From Chloroflexota bacterium (GTDB lineage Bacteria; Chloroflexota; Anaerolineae; Promineifilales; Promineifilaceae), in assembly GCA_008501785.1 (NCBI GenBank), contig QQUD01000502.1, positions 1 through 17,420 on the forward strand: a stretch of 17,420 bases of DNA. The letters are read 5' to 3'. The stretch's first letter is position 1. Every line of letters begins with the position of its first letter. Shown here one piece after another: positions 6,917-13,411 of the stretch. The notes beneath the pieces were generated by a model. That model ran no database searches and had not been told where the DNA came from. It worked only from the letters and a program-made list of their open reading frames with translations. Position numbers and translations under genes: made by a program.

Positions 6917-7864
6917 TCACTCCCGTTCATTCTGAACACCCACACCATGTTCATTTGAACCATTTACCACCTGTACTCCATTCCCGTTTCGCTGAACAAT
7001 TCCCTTCTGTTCAAGTTCACTAATCTGTTCAGAAATCCACCCAACTGAACGGCCGATTTCAGCCCCTGCCTGCCTGTAACTCGCTGTTGGATGTTCTGAA
7101 AAGAAGGTGACAAGGGCATTGATTGCTTGTTGTTTGCTTATTCGTTGAACAGGCTTTGACCTTGAGGGTAAACGGCCGTTTCCACCCTTACCTGAACGTC
7201 CATTTGAAGCTGCACCTGAACGCTTCAACCGATACCGTTCCATCCGTTCCTGACTTTGCCTTTCTTCCCGTGCCATTTGAGCTTCATGGTCCATCCGCAT
7301 TTGCTCCAAATCTTTTTCATGCTGACGTTGATCCTCTGCATCTGCTTGCTCCCGTTCGGCTTCTTGCTCAATGGTCAATCTCATTGCTTCAGTATCAGCT
7401 TCTTCCTGCTTTGCAGCAGCATCATCTACCAATGCAATCAGCACATACACCGCCCCCGCAATCAAAAACATCGCTGTCCCTGCGACTTGCGCATCTTGAC
7501 CTGTTCCTTCAAAAAACCAGATCGACACGATCCCAATCACCAGATAAATAATCGTGATGATGGTTGCAATAATCGCCTTCTGTCGCTCACCATTTGTATA
7601 GAACCGTATCGCCGTATGCGCTGCCAAAATTCCCGCACTTTCCAACCCCAACGCCGCCACACCGCCAATCACCAACGCCAATGTATCACTGCTGGTCATC
7701 AACGCCACGGCCGCAAAAATCGCATGACCAAAAAACGAAGCAGGGGCTAACGGCACAGCAAAGGGCGCTACCCGTCGAATAAATGCCAGCAAAATCTCAC
7801 CCAGCATTTCAAAAAAACCATCACAAAAATCACGAACTAATTGCATCCACGAAAACCGTTTCAC
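6917..7864 (-). CDS. Membrane-anchored winged-helix protein (four TM, coiled coil, wHTH)
   Basis: The 315-aa product starts at GTG 7864, eight bases after AGGAG; the frame's earlier GTG (7873) overlaps that ribosome site and is not usable. Four hydrophobic helices (about residues 34-57, 61-84, 97-118 and 128-147) are followed by a charged coiled coil (about 150-215: EAEREQADAEDQRQHEKDLE and similar) and a basic glycine/serine linker. A C-terminal winged helix-turn-helix (about 242-300) has QAINALVTFFSEHP, YRQAGAEIGRSVGWISEQI and LEQKGIVQRNGNG. The four-helix front recalls the DUF2637/Spd membrane proteins of actinobacterial conjugative elements, but I would not assign it there. It is the last gene of the operon, 72 bases after the antirepressor stop. 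The architecture suggests a membrane-bound transcriptional or partition protein; this is inference. Confidence 0.8.
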   Translation of the reverse strand: MKRFSWMQLVRDFCDGFFEMLGEILLAFIRRVAPFAVPLAPASFFGHAIFAAVALMTSSDTLALVIGGVAALGLESAGILAAHTAIRFYTNGERQKAIIATIITIIYLVIGIVSIWFFEGTGQDAQVAGTAMFLIAGAVYVLIALVDDAAAKQEEADTEAMRLTIEQEAEREQADAEDQRQHEKDLEQMRMDHEAQMAREERQSQERMERYRLKRSGAASNGRSGKGGNGRLPSRSKPVQRISKQQAINALVTFFSEHPTASYRQAGAEIGRSVGWISEQISELEQKGIVQRNGNGVQVVNGSNEHGVGVQNERE

Positions 7865-7936
7865 AAAACACACTCCTGGGAAGAGAGGTGTCAGGCATCA
7901 GCAATTAGCATTCAGCCTGAATCCAGTCCCCAACCC

Positions 7937-8710
7937 TTAAAAATCCACAGCATCTGTCAAATCTTGGAACCAAGTTGTTAGCCACGACATCACTTCTTCA
8001 AATCGTTTGGCAGGGATTAGTTTGTAGCTGGTGACACCAAACTGCCGATATAGCTCTCCGTAAACGCCTCCATATTCATTGTGACCGGTTCGGCCCGTTA
8101 GCTCACGTGCAATAGCTTTTACTGCCTGACTCACCTGGCTGGCCTGTTCTTCTGTAATAACCCGATCTGATTGTTCCAACTGTGCTTCCAACTGAGCCAG
8201 TCGCACATCATGAGCATCCAGTCGCGATTCCATGAGGATTTGATTTCGGGCCAGCTTCACAATTGCCAATGCCATCTTGTATGCCTGAACCGCATCTGTA
8301 TCTTGTTGCAGCAACTCTTCAAAGCTTGGATCAACAGACAACCGTCCATCTTGAAACGCTTCCCAAAGCACCTTGGCTGCTTCTCGCTGATACTGCTCCA
8401 ATTTGGCTCGAATCTCATCCTTCACACGGCTGGCATCTGTCCCAGATAACCAGAGGGGAACCAAATCAACCCGTAAAACGTGTGACGGCCGTTTTCCTTT
8501 TATGGTAGCCATCATGGCTACCATAAACCCATTTTGCATTACCGTATGTCGCTCAATCCGCCGCCGCTGTGCTTGCACATTCAATCCCAACGCCTGGCAC
8601 ATATGCCGCAACGACACAAACACCTGCCCTTCATCATCCCGAACCGCAACCAACTCATCTCCATAAAACGCCACCGTCTTCTGCAAGGTAGGCGTAATTG
8701 TCTTTTCCAT
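7937..8710 (-). CDS. P22-type phage antirepressor protein
   Basis: The 257-aa protein starts at ATG 8710, which has GAGGAG at good distance; the open frame eight codons further up has no such site. The N-terminal part (about 8-120) matches the phage antirepressor N-terminal domain, with TVAFYGDELVAVRDDEGQVF, SLRHMCQALGLNVQAQRRRI and VDLVPLWLSGTD. A helical middle (about 150-190) leads to a C-terminal domain with GGVYGELYRQFGVTSYKLI and PAKRFEEVMSWL, as in P22 Ant-like C-termini. Such proteins bind repressors directly and relieve repression in phages and integrative elements. No obvious repressor gene is adjacent; the membrane-anchored winged-helix protein encoded next in the operon and the small HTH protein at 13412-13642 are possible partners. 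The neighbourhood has no phage structural genes. Confidence 0.85.
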   Translation of the reverse strand: MEKTITPTLQKTVAFYGDELVAVRDDEGQVFVSLRHMCQALGLNVQAQRRRIERHTVMQNGFMVAMMATIKGKRPSHVLRVDLVPLWLSGTDASRVKDEIRAKLEQYQREAAKVLWEAFQDGRLSVDPSFEELLQQDTDAVQAYKMALAIVKLARNQILMESRLDAHDVRLAQLEAQLEQSDRVITEEQASQVSQAVKAIARELTGRTGHNEYGGVYGELYRQFGVTSYKLIPAKRFEEVMSWLTTWFQDLTDAVDF

Positions 8711-8791
8711 CTTTACTTCTCCTCTTTTAAGCACATCAGCACTTCAGCATTTCAGCCAGTCAGCTTTTGCTCAGTCTTCAGAGATCAATCC

Positions 8792-9244
8792 TCATAACTT
8801 CTTATCAGCAGGGATTAGCTTAATCGGCATCTTCAAACGCTTAGATCGCACCACATGCGGTCGGATGACGATGCTGAACTTCTCATATCCTGGTGCAACA
8901 ACTTGCACATTGGTGGCTTGAGAAACGGCCGTTCCTGTCATCATCACTTCACACATCGAAACCTCCTCACACATCAATTGCATCGCGTCACCAGGCGCTT
9001 CAACATCAATGTCCGGCGACTGCCCCAAAAACACATCTGCCAAAACTGGTTTACCCGCCGTCGCATCTGTGATTGTTATATCAAGAACAAAAGTAGGAGC
9101 AGTTTCAGTGGGGTAGGTTGATGTTGGCAATTCAACCCGCTGCACTTGCCAGTTATTCATCACCCATTCTGCTTCCCCAGCACCTAAAATTATGCCCACC
9201 AGCAGCGAAACGAATAGAGTTGGCCATGAAATCCATCGTTTCAT
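8792..9244 (-). CDS. Exported or membrane-anchored beta-rich protein
   Basis: The 150-aa product begins MKRWISWPTLFVSLLVGIIL, a positively charged start and hydrophobic helix typical of a signal anchor. The rest is beta-rich with a FVLDITITDATAGKPVLADVF phrase and a terminal VVAPGYEKFSIVIRPHV strand pair, a pattern resembling carboxypeptidase-regulatory-like beta sandwiches, with two cysteines (MCEEVSMCEV) that could form a disulphide or bind metal. It is therefore probably outside the membrane. Its ATG overlaps the stop of the 164-aa gene by ATGA, so it is translationally coupled in the operon. An AACGGCCGTT palindrome at 8924-8933 is read as the codons of GTAV. No enzymatic motif is visible. 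It could serve surface attachment or mating-pair functions; this is a guess. Confidence 0.7.
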   Translation of the reverse strand: MKRWISWPTLFVSLLVGIILGAGEAEWVMNNWQVQRVELPTSTYPTETAPTFVLDITITDATAGKPVLADVFLGQSPDIDVEAPGDAMQLMCEEVSMCEVMMTGTAVSQATNVQVVAPGYEKFSIVIRPHVVRSKRLKMPIKLIPADKKL

Positions 9245-9735
9245 CCCACTGGCTCCTTTGGAGATAACTCCAAAACTCCTACTTCCAGTAGAGCTTCTAA
9301 TTGCCGTTCTACCTGATCAACGCGGCTTCCTAATTCGACAATTTCTCTGCCTAATGATTCTACTTGCTGCCACCGGTCAATCGCTTTTCGAATCTTGCCA
9401 ACATCACACTGTTTGATGCGTGGCCGCAACCGTTTCCCCGGTTCTGGAGTGCCATGAATTGGACACTCTATATTCTTTCCATGCAGCGCCCGATAACGCA
9501 CTGTCCCAGCCATATGCTCCTCATTCAGTGTCGAAGCCGTGCATGCTGGATACATCAGAAGCCGTTTTTGCTCTCGCTTGAGCATTGCAATCCCCTCACG
9601 ACTTTGCACCAGCAACACAGTCACCTGTGCCAGCACTTCACGTTGTTCACTGGGTAAATCAACAGTTCTTTGCAGGGCATGCATCACACTCTGCAACGTT
9701 TCCTCACAATTCATCATCGCCAACTCATTCGACAT
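9241..9735 (-). CDS. 164-aa helical protein of unknown function
   Basis: I do not recognise this protein. It is mostly helical: residues 1-65 and 110-155 contain heptad-like leucine/valine patterns (for example REIVELGSRVDQVERQLEAL), suggesting a coiled coil. Between them lies a distinct segment, GKNIECPIHGTPEPGKRLRP, with Cys and His that could hold a metal but lacks a complete zinc-binding set (a second CxxH or CxxC is not seen). Its ribosome site AGGAGG is encoded by the glutamate codons at the end of the Rep-like gene, and its ATG overlaps that gene by 11 bases, so it is co-translated with it. It is likely an accessory protein of the element. Confidence 0.75.
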   Translation of the reverse strand: MSNELAMMNCEETLQSVMHALQRTVDLPSEQREVLAQVTVLLVQSREGIAMLKREQKRLLMYPACTASTLNEEHMAGTVRYRALHGKNIECPIHGTPEPGKRLRPRIKQCDVGKIRKAIDRWQQVESLGREIVELGSRVDQVERQLEALLEVGVLELSPKEPVG

Positions 9736-11230
9736 CGTATTCCTCCTCGTCGTCTTCTGGCATCAACATCGGTGGGGCGATCACTCCCTCAGTCACCACC
9801 CACAATCGGTAAAATCCGCGACGGCTTGTGTCACTTAATCCCATCCCTTCTGCTTCGTATAGCCGATTGTTGACGCGAAACCTGGCCGAATCTGCATCTT
9901 CCAACAAATCCAACCGCTTGGACGCATCCAGCTTCAACCACATCTCCGCAAATTCAACCAATCCACTCCCCGGTGCATCTCCACGCCTCCACCCAGCTCG
10001 CGCAATGCCAACCGCATTTTTCCCCCGTTTCATCAAGGTGTTCGCCTCCAGTTTCACCCACCATGCCCACGCCAGCAGCAGCGCATTGGTGACTTGGCCT
10101 TGCTCTTCGGGAAGTAAACGGCCGTTAAACCCCATCCAGTCCAAAATCTGCGCCTGAATCTCCCCATCGGTAGGAGCAGCAAAAGCAACAGTAAATTTTT
10201 GCGGAGACTCTCTTGTTGTTGCTGTTGTTGTGGATTGTTGCTTTGGATTGTTGCTTTGGATTGTTGTTGTGGATTGTTCTGATCCTGATCCAGGATCACC
10301 CCGTTCGCGCACAGGATCAGGGTGTTCGCCACCAGGATCACCACCTTCGCCAGTAGGATCGGGGTGTTCGCCCACAGGATCACCTCTTTCGCGGTGGGGA
10401 GCAAGGTGTTCGCCCACAGGATCACCCCGTTCGCTGCTGGGAACACGGTGTTCGCTACCAGGATCACCTTGTTCGCTGTCAGGAACACCGTGTTCGCCAC
10501 CAGAAGCACGAATTGACCCATTTTTCGTGTGTTCGCCGTCAGAATCACCTTGTTTTCCACCCAAATTACGATAATTACCATTCAAATCAGGGTGTTCGCC
10601 GTCAGGATCACCTACCTGACCATTATTAGGGTGTTCGCCCACAGGATCACCTGGAAATAGAGATAATTGGCCGCTTTTGATGACAAACGGCCGTTCCTTC
10701 TCCTCACCCCAATGCACATAAATCGGTTCCCACTTATCTAGCCGCTTCAGTAAACCCGAATAAAACGTACCAACCCTTTTCTGTCTCAGCTTTGCTGCAT
10801 CCTTCTTCATCCCGGCCGCATCTAGCTTCTGCGCTTCTTCCTCACGCTCTTGCTCCAATCGTGTCACATCCTTTCCAGCCAACTTCCGAATACGTGCTAA
10901 CAAATCCTCCGTCACTTCTGGAATATCTAGGATGTAATAATCATTCGGAGAGTTCCGATCCCCCGGCTCAATATGCAGCAGCCCACACCAAACCAACAGC
11001 TTGTTGTAATCCGAAATCGTGCTGATCCCCATCCCCATATGCTTCGCAATCAACCGATATCCAGGATAACAACGTTCCTCTTCCTTGCTGGCCATCCGAC
11101 AATACATGCTATAGAGAGCAAAACCCCGTGCCGTAATAATTGGGAACCATTCATCAACCACCCGATTGTGAATCGAAAATTGATGCACAGATCGCCGGTC
11201 TCGCACCACAATCCGGTTTTCATCCGTCAT
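9725..11230 (-). CDS. Rep-like helix-turn-helix protein with heptapeptide-repeat linker
   Basis: The 501-aa protein has three parts. Residues about 14-90 form a winged-helix domain (WFPIITARGFALYSMYCRMA, YPGYRLIAKHMGMGISTISD, LLVWCGLLHIEPG) of the kind that opens plasmid and integrative-element replication initiators and DnaD-like primosomal proteins. Residues 110-190 are charged helices. Residues 194-319 are low-complexity repeats with a seven-residue period (GDPVGEH, GDPGSEH, RVPSSER and relatives), then a Gln/Thr/Ser stretch. The C-terminal 340-501 is a separate helical domain rich in Trp (ALLLAWAWWVKLEANTLMKR). GGGAGG precedes the ATG. I infer a replication or maintenance role from the N-domain and operon context; no catalytic motif proves it. 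A DNA-binding regulator is the alternative. Confidence 0.7.
   Translation of the reverse strand: MTDENRIVVRDRRSVHQFSIHNRVVDEWFPIITARGFALYSMYCRMASKEEERCYPGYRLIAKHMGMGISTISDYNKLLVWCGLLHIEPGDRNSPNDYYILDIPEVTEDLLARIRKLAGKDVTRLEQEREEEAQKLDAAGMKKDAAKLRQKRVGTFYSGLLKRLDKWEPIYVHWGEEKERPFVIKSGQLSLFPGDPVGEHPNNGQVGDPDGEHPDLNGNYRNLGGKQGDSDGEHTKNGSIRASGGEHGVPDSEQGDPGSEHRVPSSERGDPVGEHLAPHRERGDPVGEHPDPTGEGGDPGGEHPDPVRERGDPGSGSEQSTTTIQSNNPKQQSTTTATTRESPQKFTVAFAAPTDGEIQAQILDWMGFNGRLLPEEQGQVTNALLLAWAWWVKLEANTLMKRGKNAVGIARAGWRRGDAPGSGLVEFAEMWLKLDASKRLDLLEDADSARFRVNNRLYEAEGMGLSDTSRRGFYRLWVVTEGVIAPPMLMPEDDEEEYDVE
10274..10651 (-). repeat. In-frame 21-bp (heptapeptide) tandem repeat array
   Basis: Inside the Rep-like gene, codons 248-319 form a continuous run of ten degenerate seven-codon units: GVPDSEQ, GDPGSEH, RVPSSER, GDPVGEH, LAPHRER, GDPVGEH, PDPTGEG, GDPGGEH, PDPVRER, then GDPGSGSEQ. 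Looser copies (GDPVGEH, GDPDGEH, GDSDGEH, GGEH) reach back to codon 194. At the DNA level the minus-strand core resembles GGTGATCCTGTGGGCGAACA. The length is a multiple of three, so copy number can change without a frameshift. The other two minus-strand frames also stay partly open across it, an effect of the repeat. Confidence 0.85.
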
Positions 11231-11328
11231 AAAAAACCTCCCTTACATCAAAGAAAAATGAAACCTATCCATTCTCAGTGAAACTCTATGTCTTCTCTCT
11301 GCGTTCCTCTGTGTCGCTCTTCCTCTTT
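11231..11328. other. Intergenic spacer with GCAGAG-type interspersed repeat
   Basis: Between the Rep-like gene and the 80-aa gene, the minus strand reads CACAGAGGAACGCAGAG followed by AGAAGACATAGAG. This purine-rich string resembles the short CAGAGG/GCAGAG repeats scattered between genes in several bacterial lineages. Apart from it and the GGGAGG ribosome site of the Rep-like gene, I see nothing here. Confidence 0.3.
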
Positions 11329-11571
11329 CTACCCTCCAACCTGCCGCCGCCGGTTATTCGCCCGCACAATATCCGTTGCATTCGCCAGCGTAATCCCTTG
11401 CTCATTCAAATGTTCCAGCGCTCGACCAATCACCCGCACCCAATCGCGAGGCTCCACCGGATACTTGTCAAGTGCATGCAGCATCTCCTGCACGGCCGCC
11501 TGCCGCTTAATCTCAGCCTCCGTCAAAAAACTACTCATTTTGTCACCAGTTACCTTAAGCGGGTCCGGCAT
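11329..11571 (-). CDS. 80-aa hypothetical protein
   Basis: This small soluble helical protein is MPDPLKVTGDKMSSFL, then TEAEIKRQAAVQEMLHALDK, YPVEPRDWVRVIGRALEHLN, then EQGITLANATDIVRANNRRR. I do not recognise it. AGGAGG lies ten bases before the ATG at 11571; the internal ATG at 11538 (MSSFLTEAE) is an alternative with a weaker site. The start overlaps the end of the upstream membrane-protein gene by 17 bases, so it belongs to the same operon. The basic C-terminus (NNRRRQ) and helix content would suit a small DNA-binding or adaptor protein, but no helix-turn-helix can be claimed. Confidence 0.6.
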   Translation of the reverse strand: MPDPLKVTGDKMSSFLTEAEIKRQAAVQEMLHALDKYPVEPRDWVRVIGRALEHLNEQGITLANATDIVRANNRRRQVGG

Positions 11572-11842
11572 GACGTCTTACCCTCCTCACTTCCACCATC
11601 ACCAACGCCTTGTCCACCCCAAAAGCGATGCCACAAGCCAGAATATCTGCCAAATGTTTGCATCCCACCGACACGCCAACCAACATCGTCTGTCGCTCCG
11701 GCACATACAAAGCCAGAAAATAGCCAGCCACAATTTGCGTGGCGACCACTGCATATTTATGAGCCATCGACGACTGTTTCGTCATCACTGGAAATGCCAA
11801 TAAGCCAAACAACAAAGCCAATCCAAAAATTTGCCAATTCAT
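11555..11842 (-). CDS. 95-aa integral membrane protein
   Basis: The product is MNWQIFGLALLFGLLAFPVM (helix 1, about 4-20), a short loop, then YAVVATQIVAGYFLALYV (helix 2, about 30-47), a basic loop with PERQT, and MLVGVSVGCKHLADILACGIAFGV (helix 3, about 53-76), ending in a basic tail (VEVRRVRRH). Three short helices in about 90 residues resemble a holin-like or small plasmid-transfer membrane protein; there is no lysin or packaging gene nearby to support a phage holin. Its ATG overlaps the stop of the 31-aa gene (ATGA), and it overlaps the 80-aa gene at its other end. The function is unknown. Confidence 0.7.
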   Translation of the reverse strand: MNWQIFGLALLFGLLAFPVMTKQSSMAHKYAVVATQIVAGYFLALYVPERQTMLVGVSVGCKHLADILACGIAFGVDKALVMVEVRRVRRHAGPA

Positions 11843-11934
11843 TCCTTGCGTTCCCTTTTATAAAGTTTGTACGCCGCCAACGCGACGATAATCACAATCA
11901 CAATCACCCACTGAACCATTTCAACTTGTGTCAT
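11839..11934 (-). CDS. 31-aa single-span membrane microprotein, first gene of the operon
   Basis: The short open frame reads MTQVEMVQWVIVIVIIVALA then AYKLYKREREKE-like basic residues (YKLYKRERKE). It has one hydrophobic helix at about residues 8-24 and a positively charged C-terminus, which by the positive-inside rule would be cytoplasmic. Support for it being real is threefold: GGAGGG stands a few bases before the ATG, the TGA stop overlaps the ATG of the 95-aa membrane gene as ATGA, and the composition is that of a true membrane helix. It would be translationally coupled to the next gene. It might be a leader for coupling, or a partner of the neighbouring membrane proteins. Confidence 0.6.
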   Translation of the reverse strand: MTQVEMVQWVIVIVIIVALAAYKLYKRERKE

Positions 11935-11942
11935 AAATCCCT

Positions 11943-12129
11943 CCGATTTCGCGAGATTTAACGAGATTTAAGGGCGTTCATTCCTATTGATTTACACTGG
12001 TGAAGAACTCCAATAACAACATCTATCAACTACCTATCACAAGCCATTCAATTGCAAGTCCAACTTTATGTATATGTGTTGAACTCATTGGATTATTAAC
12101 ACGCATTGAAGAAGTAAGAGGAGTAGAAA
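11943..12129. promoter_or_regulatory. Divergent intergenic region with a tandem 10-base repeat
   Basis: This 187-base gap separates the leftward operon from the rightward recombinase and must hold both promoters, though I cannot place either with confidence. CGAGATTTAA occurs twice back to back (11952-11961 and 11962-11971), close to the operon's first ribosome site. The recombinase ribosome site AAGAGGAG lies at 12116-12123. Shared control of operon and recombinase is possible here. Confidence 0.4.
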
Positions 12130-13062
12130 ATGCGTACATCAAAGACAAACGTTTTAGCAACCCTGGAATCTGATTCCCCAATTCCATTAAGCGAGGCAGC
12201 CACACTTGCCATTGAAAATGAATATGGAATACGGGATGTATCCACAGATTCCATCAACTGGATGGAAGGAGCCGTCAAAAGCCTGATTCGATTCAAAGGA
12301 GACATTGACATCAAGAGCCTGACTCCCCGCGATGTCCATGAGTGGCAACAACATGAGAAAGATCGAGATTTATCACCGCTAACGGTCAACTCCTATTTAC
12401 GAGGAGTCAAAACCGTCTATTCCCGCCTTGTTCGAAAGGGGATTGTTGATTTCAACCCCGCTGAACCGGTCAAGTACCTGCCTAAGCCACCATCCAACCC
12501 CAAAGCATGTTCCAAGGAAACCTATCGCGCCATGATCAACGCTGCAGAAAGTGCTCGTGACAAGGCTATCCTCGGTTTGTTGTGGTGCACCGGATGTCGG
12601 GTTGGAGGCATCGTCAGTATGAAGCTGGACAAAATTGAGTTTTGGGAAAAAGATGGCAAGGAGTGCTGCGCCATCTACATCGTCGAAAAATTCTCAAAAT
12701 CAAGAAATATCTACGCTTGTGGGGAAGAGTTAGAATATTTACAACAATGGCTTCAGGAGCGACCCAACATATTAGGACAGAAAGCATTGTTCTTGACCAG
12801 TATACGGCCGTTTCGAAAACTAACCCGTGTAGGCGTCCAAAAAGTGCTGCGCCGTCTGGCCAAGAAAGCTGGCGTCACCGAAAAATTCAACCCACACAGC
12901 TTTCGCCACGCCTTTGCCATTCGCAAACTTGAAGAAAAGAATGATTTACCGGCTGTGAGTGCCTGGTTGGGGCACAGTAACCCATCCTTTACTGCATCTA
13001 TTTACACGACTCGGACTGAATCCCAGCTCCGCGACCTATACTTCAAAGATTCAGACGAATAA
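12130..13062 (+). CDS. Tyrosine recombinase / integrase (element integrase)
   Basis: The 310-aa recombinase has an N-terminal core-binding domain (about 25-110: LTPRDVHEWQQHEKDRDLSP, LTVNSYLRGVKTVYSRLVRK) and a catalytic domain (about 125-300). All catalytic residues are visible: Arg157 in TGCRVGGI, a lysine at 187-190 in the beta-hairpin (KFSKSRN), His256 and Arg259 in HSFRHAFA, His282 in LGHSNPSF and the nucleophile Tyr292 in IYTTR. The length is normal for XerC/D-like and integrative-element integrases. AAGAGGAG lies seven bases before the ATG. It is divergent from the operon and ends about 130 bases before a tRNA-Glu 3' fragment, the classic place for an element integrase, so I assign it to that element. 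One near-copy of the palindrome (TACGGCCGTT) lies at 12803. Confidence 0.93.
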   Translation: MRTSKTNVLATLESDSPIPLSEAATLAIENEYGIRDVSTDSINWMEGAVKSLIRFKGDIDIKSLTPRDVHEWQQHEKDRDLSPLTVNSYLRGVKTVYSRLVRKGIVDFNPAEPVKYLPKPPSNPKACSKETYRAMINAAESARDKAILGLLWCTGCRVGGIVSMKLDKIEFWEKDGKECCAIYIVEKFSKSRNIYACGEELEYLQQWLQERPNILGQKALFLTSIRPFRKLTRVGVQKVLRRLAKKAGVTEKFNPHSFRHAFAIRKLEEKNDLPAVSAWLGHSNPSFTASIYTTRTESQLRDLYFKDSDE

Positions 13063-13084
13063 AATCTGACCAAATACAGGCAAC

Positions 13085-13140
13085 AAAAAAGGCCACCAAT
13101 TTACCCGTTACATATAAAGCAAAAGGTAAATTGGTGGCCT
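13085..13140 (-). terminator. 16-bp perfect hairpin with T run on the minus strand
   Basis: AGGCCACCAATTTACC (13090-13105) and its exact complement (13125-13140) enclose a 19-base loop. On the minus strand the stem is followed by TTTTTT (13090-13085), so it should stop leftward transcription, for example readthrough from the HTH gene, before it becomes antisense to the integrase. On the plus strand there is no T run, but the stem would still shield the 3' end of the integrase mRNA. Confidence 0.65.
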
Positions 13141-13189
13141 GATAAATATTAATTATTGTTGATTTTTAGCCCATTCTCCTAGCAATAAA

Positions 13190-13241
13190 AGGTTGTAAGC
13201 CTTTCAAGCTTGAGACCGGAGTTCGAATCTCCGTGAGGGCA
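13190..13241 (+). pseudogene. 3' half of a tRNA-Glu(UUC) gene, putative attachment site
   Basis: The anticodon arm is TAAGC, loop CTTTCAA, GCTTG (13196-13212), with anticodon TTC at 13203-13205. Then come a short variable region and a perfect T arm, CGGAG-TTCGAAT-CTCCG (13217-13233), and TGAGGGC plus discriminator A (13234-13241). No CCA is encoded. The sequence upstream does not give a true 5' half: GCCC at 13169 pairs with GGGC and CCT/AGG could mimic a D stem, but T8, A14 and the GG of the D loop are missing. A 3' half next to an integrase gene is the expected scar of integration into a tRNA 3' end. I find no second copy in the window. Confidence 0.6.
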
Positions 13242-13321
13242 CACTTCTTTACTAACAAAATCGTCTGCTACGCATCACATAAGATTTCGCAAGATGATAT
13301 GCGATTTGTAAAGTGCTTTTG

Positions 13322-13365
13322 AAGGCAATCCACAGCTTTGGCGAGTCAGGGGATTGCCTTTTTCT
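13322..13365 (+). terminator. Rho-independent terminator downstream of the tRNA fragment
   Basis: AAGGCAATCC (13322-13331) and GGATTGCCTT (13351-13360) are perfect complements with a 19-base loop, followed by TTTTC. It lies 80 bases after the tRNA 3' end on the same strand and may be the original terminator of the tRNA-Glu gene, which would place original chromosome to the right of 13241. Confidence 0.7.
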
Positions 13366-13411
13366 TTTCCTATATTTAACGGCCGTTTCCACAGCCAATC
13401 ATTCACAAATC

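Noticed and set aside
10054..10581. Open 175-codon minus-strand frame with hydrophobic repeats (VILVANT-like)
   Set aside because: It is the shifted frame of the 21-bp repeat array in the Rep-like gene. It has no ribosome site, and the main frame has real domains on both sides of the array.
10274..10651. Repeat array that could be mistaken for CRISPR
   Set aside because: Units are contiguous, degenerate and 21 bp long with no unique spacers, stay in frame within a gene, and no cas gene is present.
13169..13241. Complete tRNA gene of 73 bases
   Set aside because: The acceptor gives only GCCC/GGGC plus one wobble, the D stem is three pairs, and the conserved T8, A14 and D-loop GG are missing, so I annotate only the 3' half.
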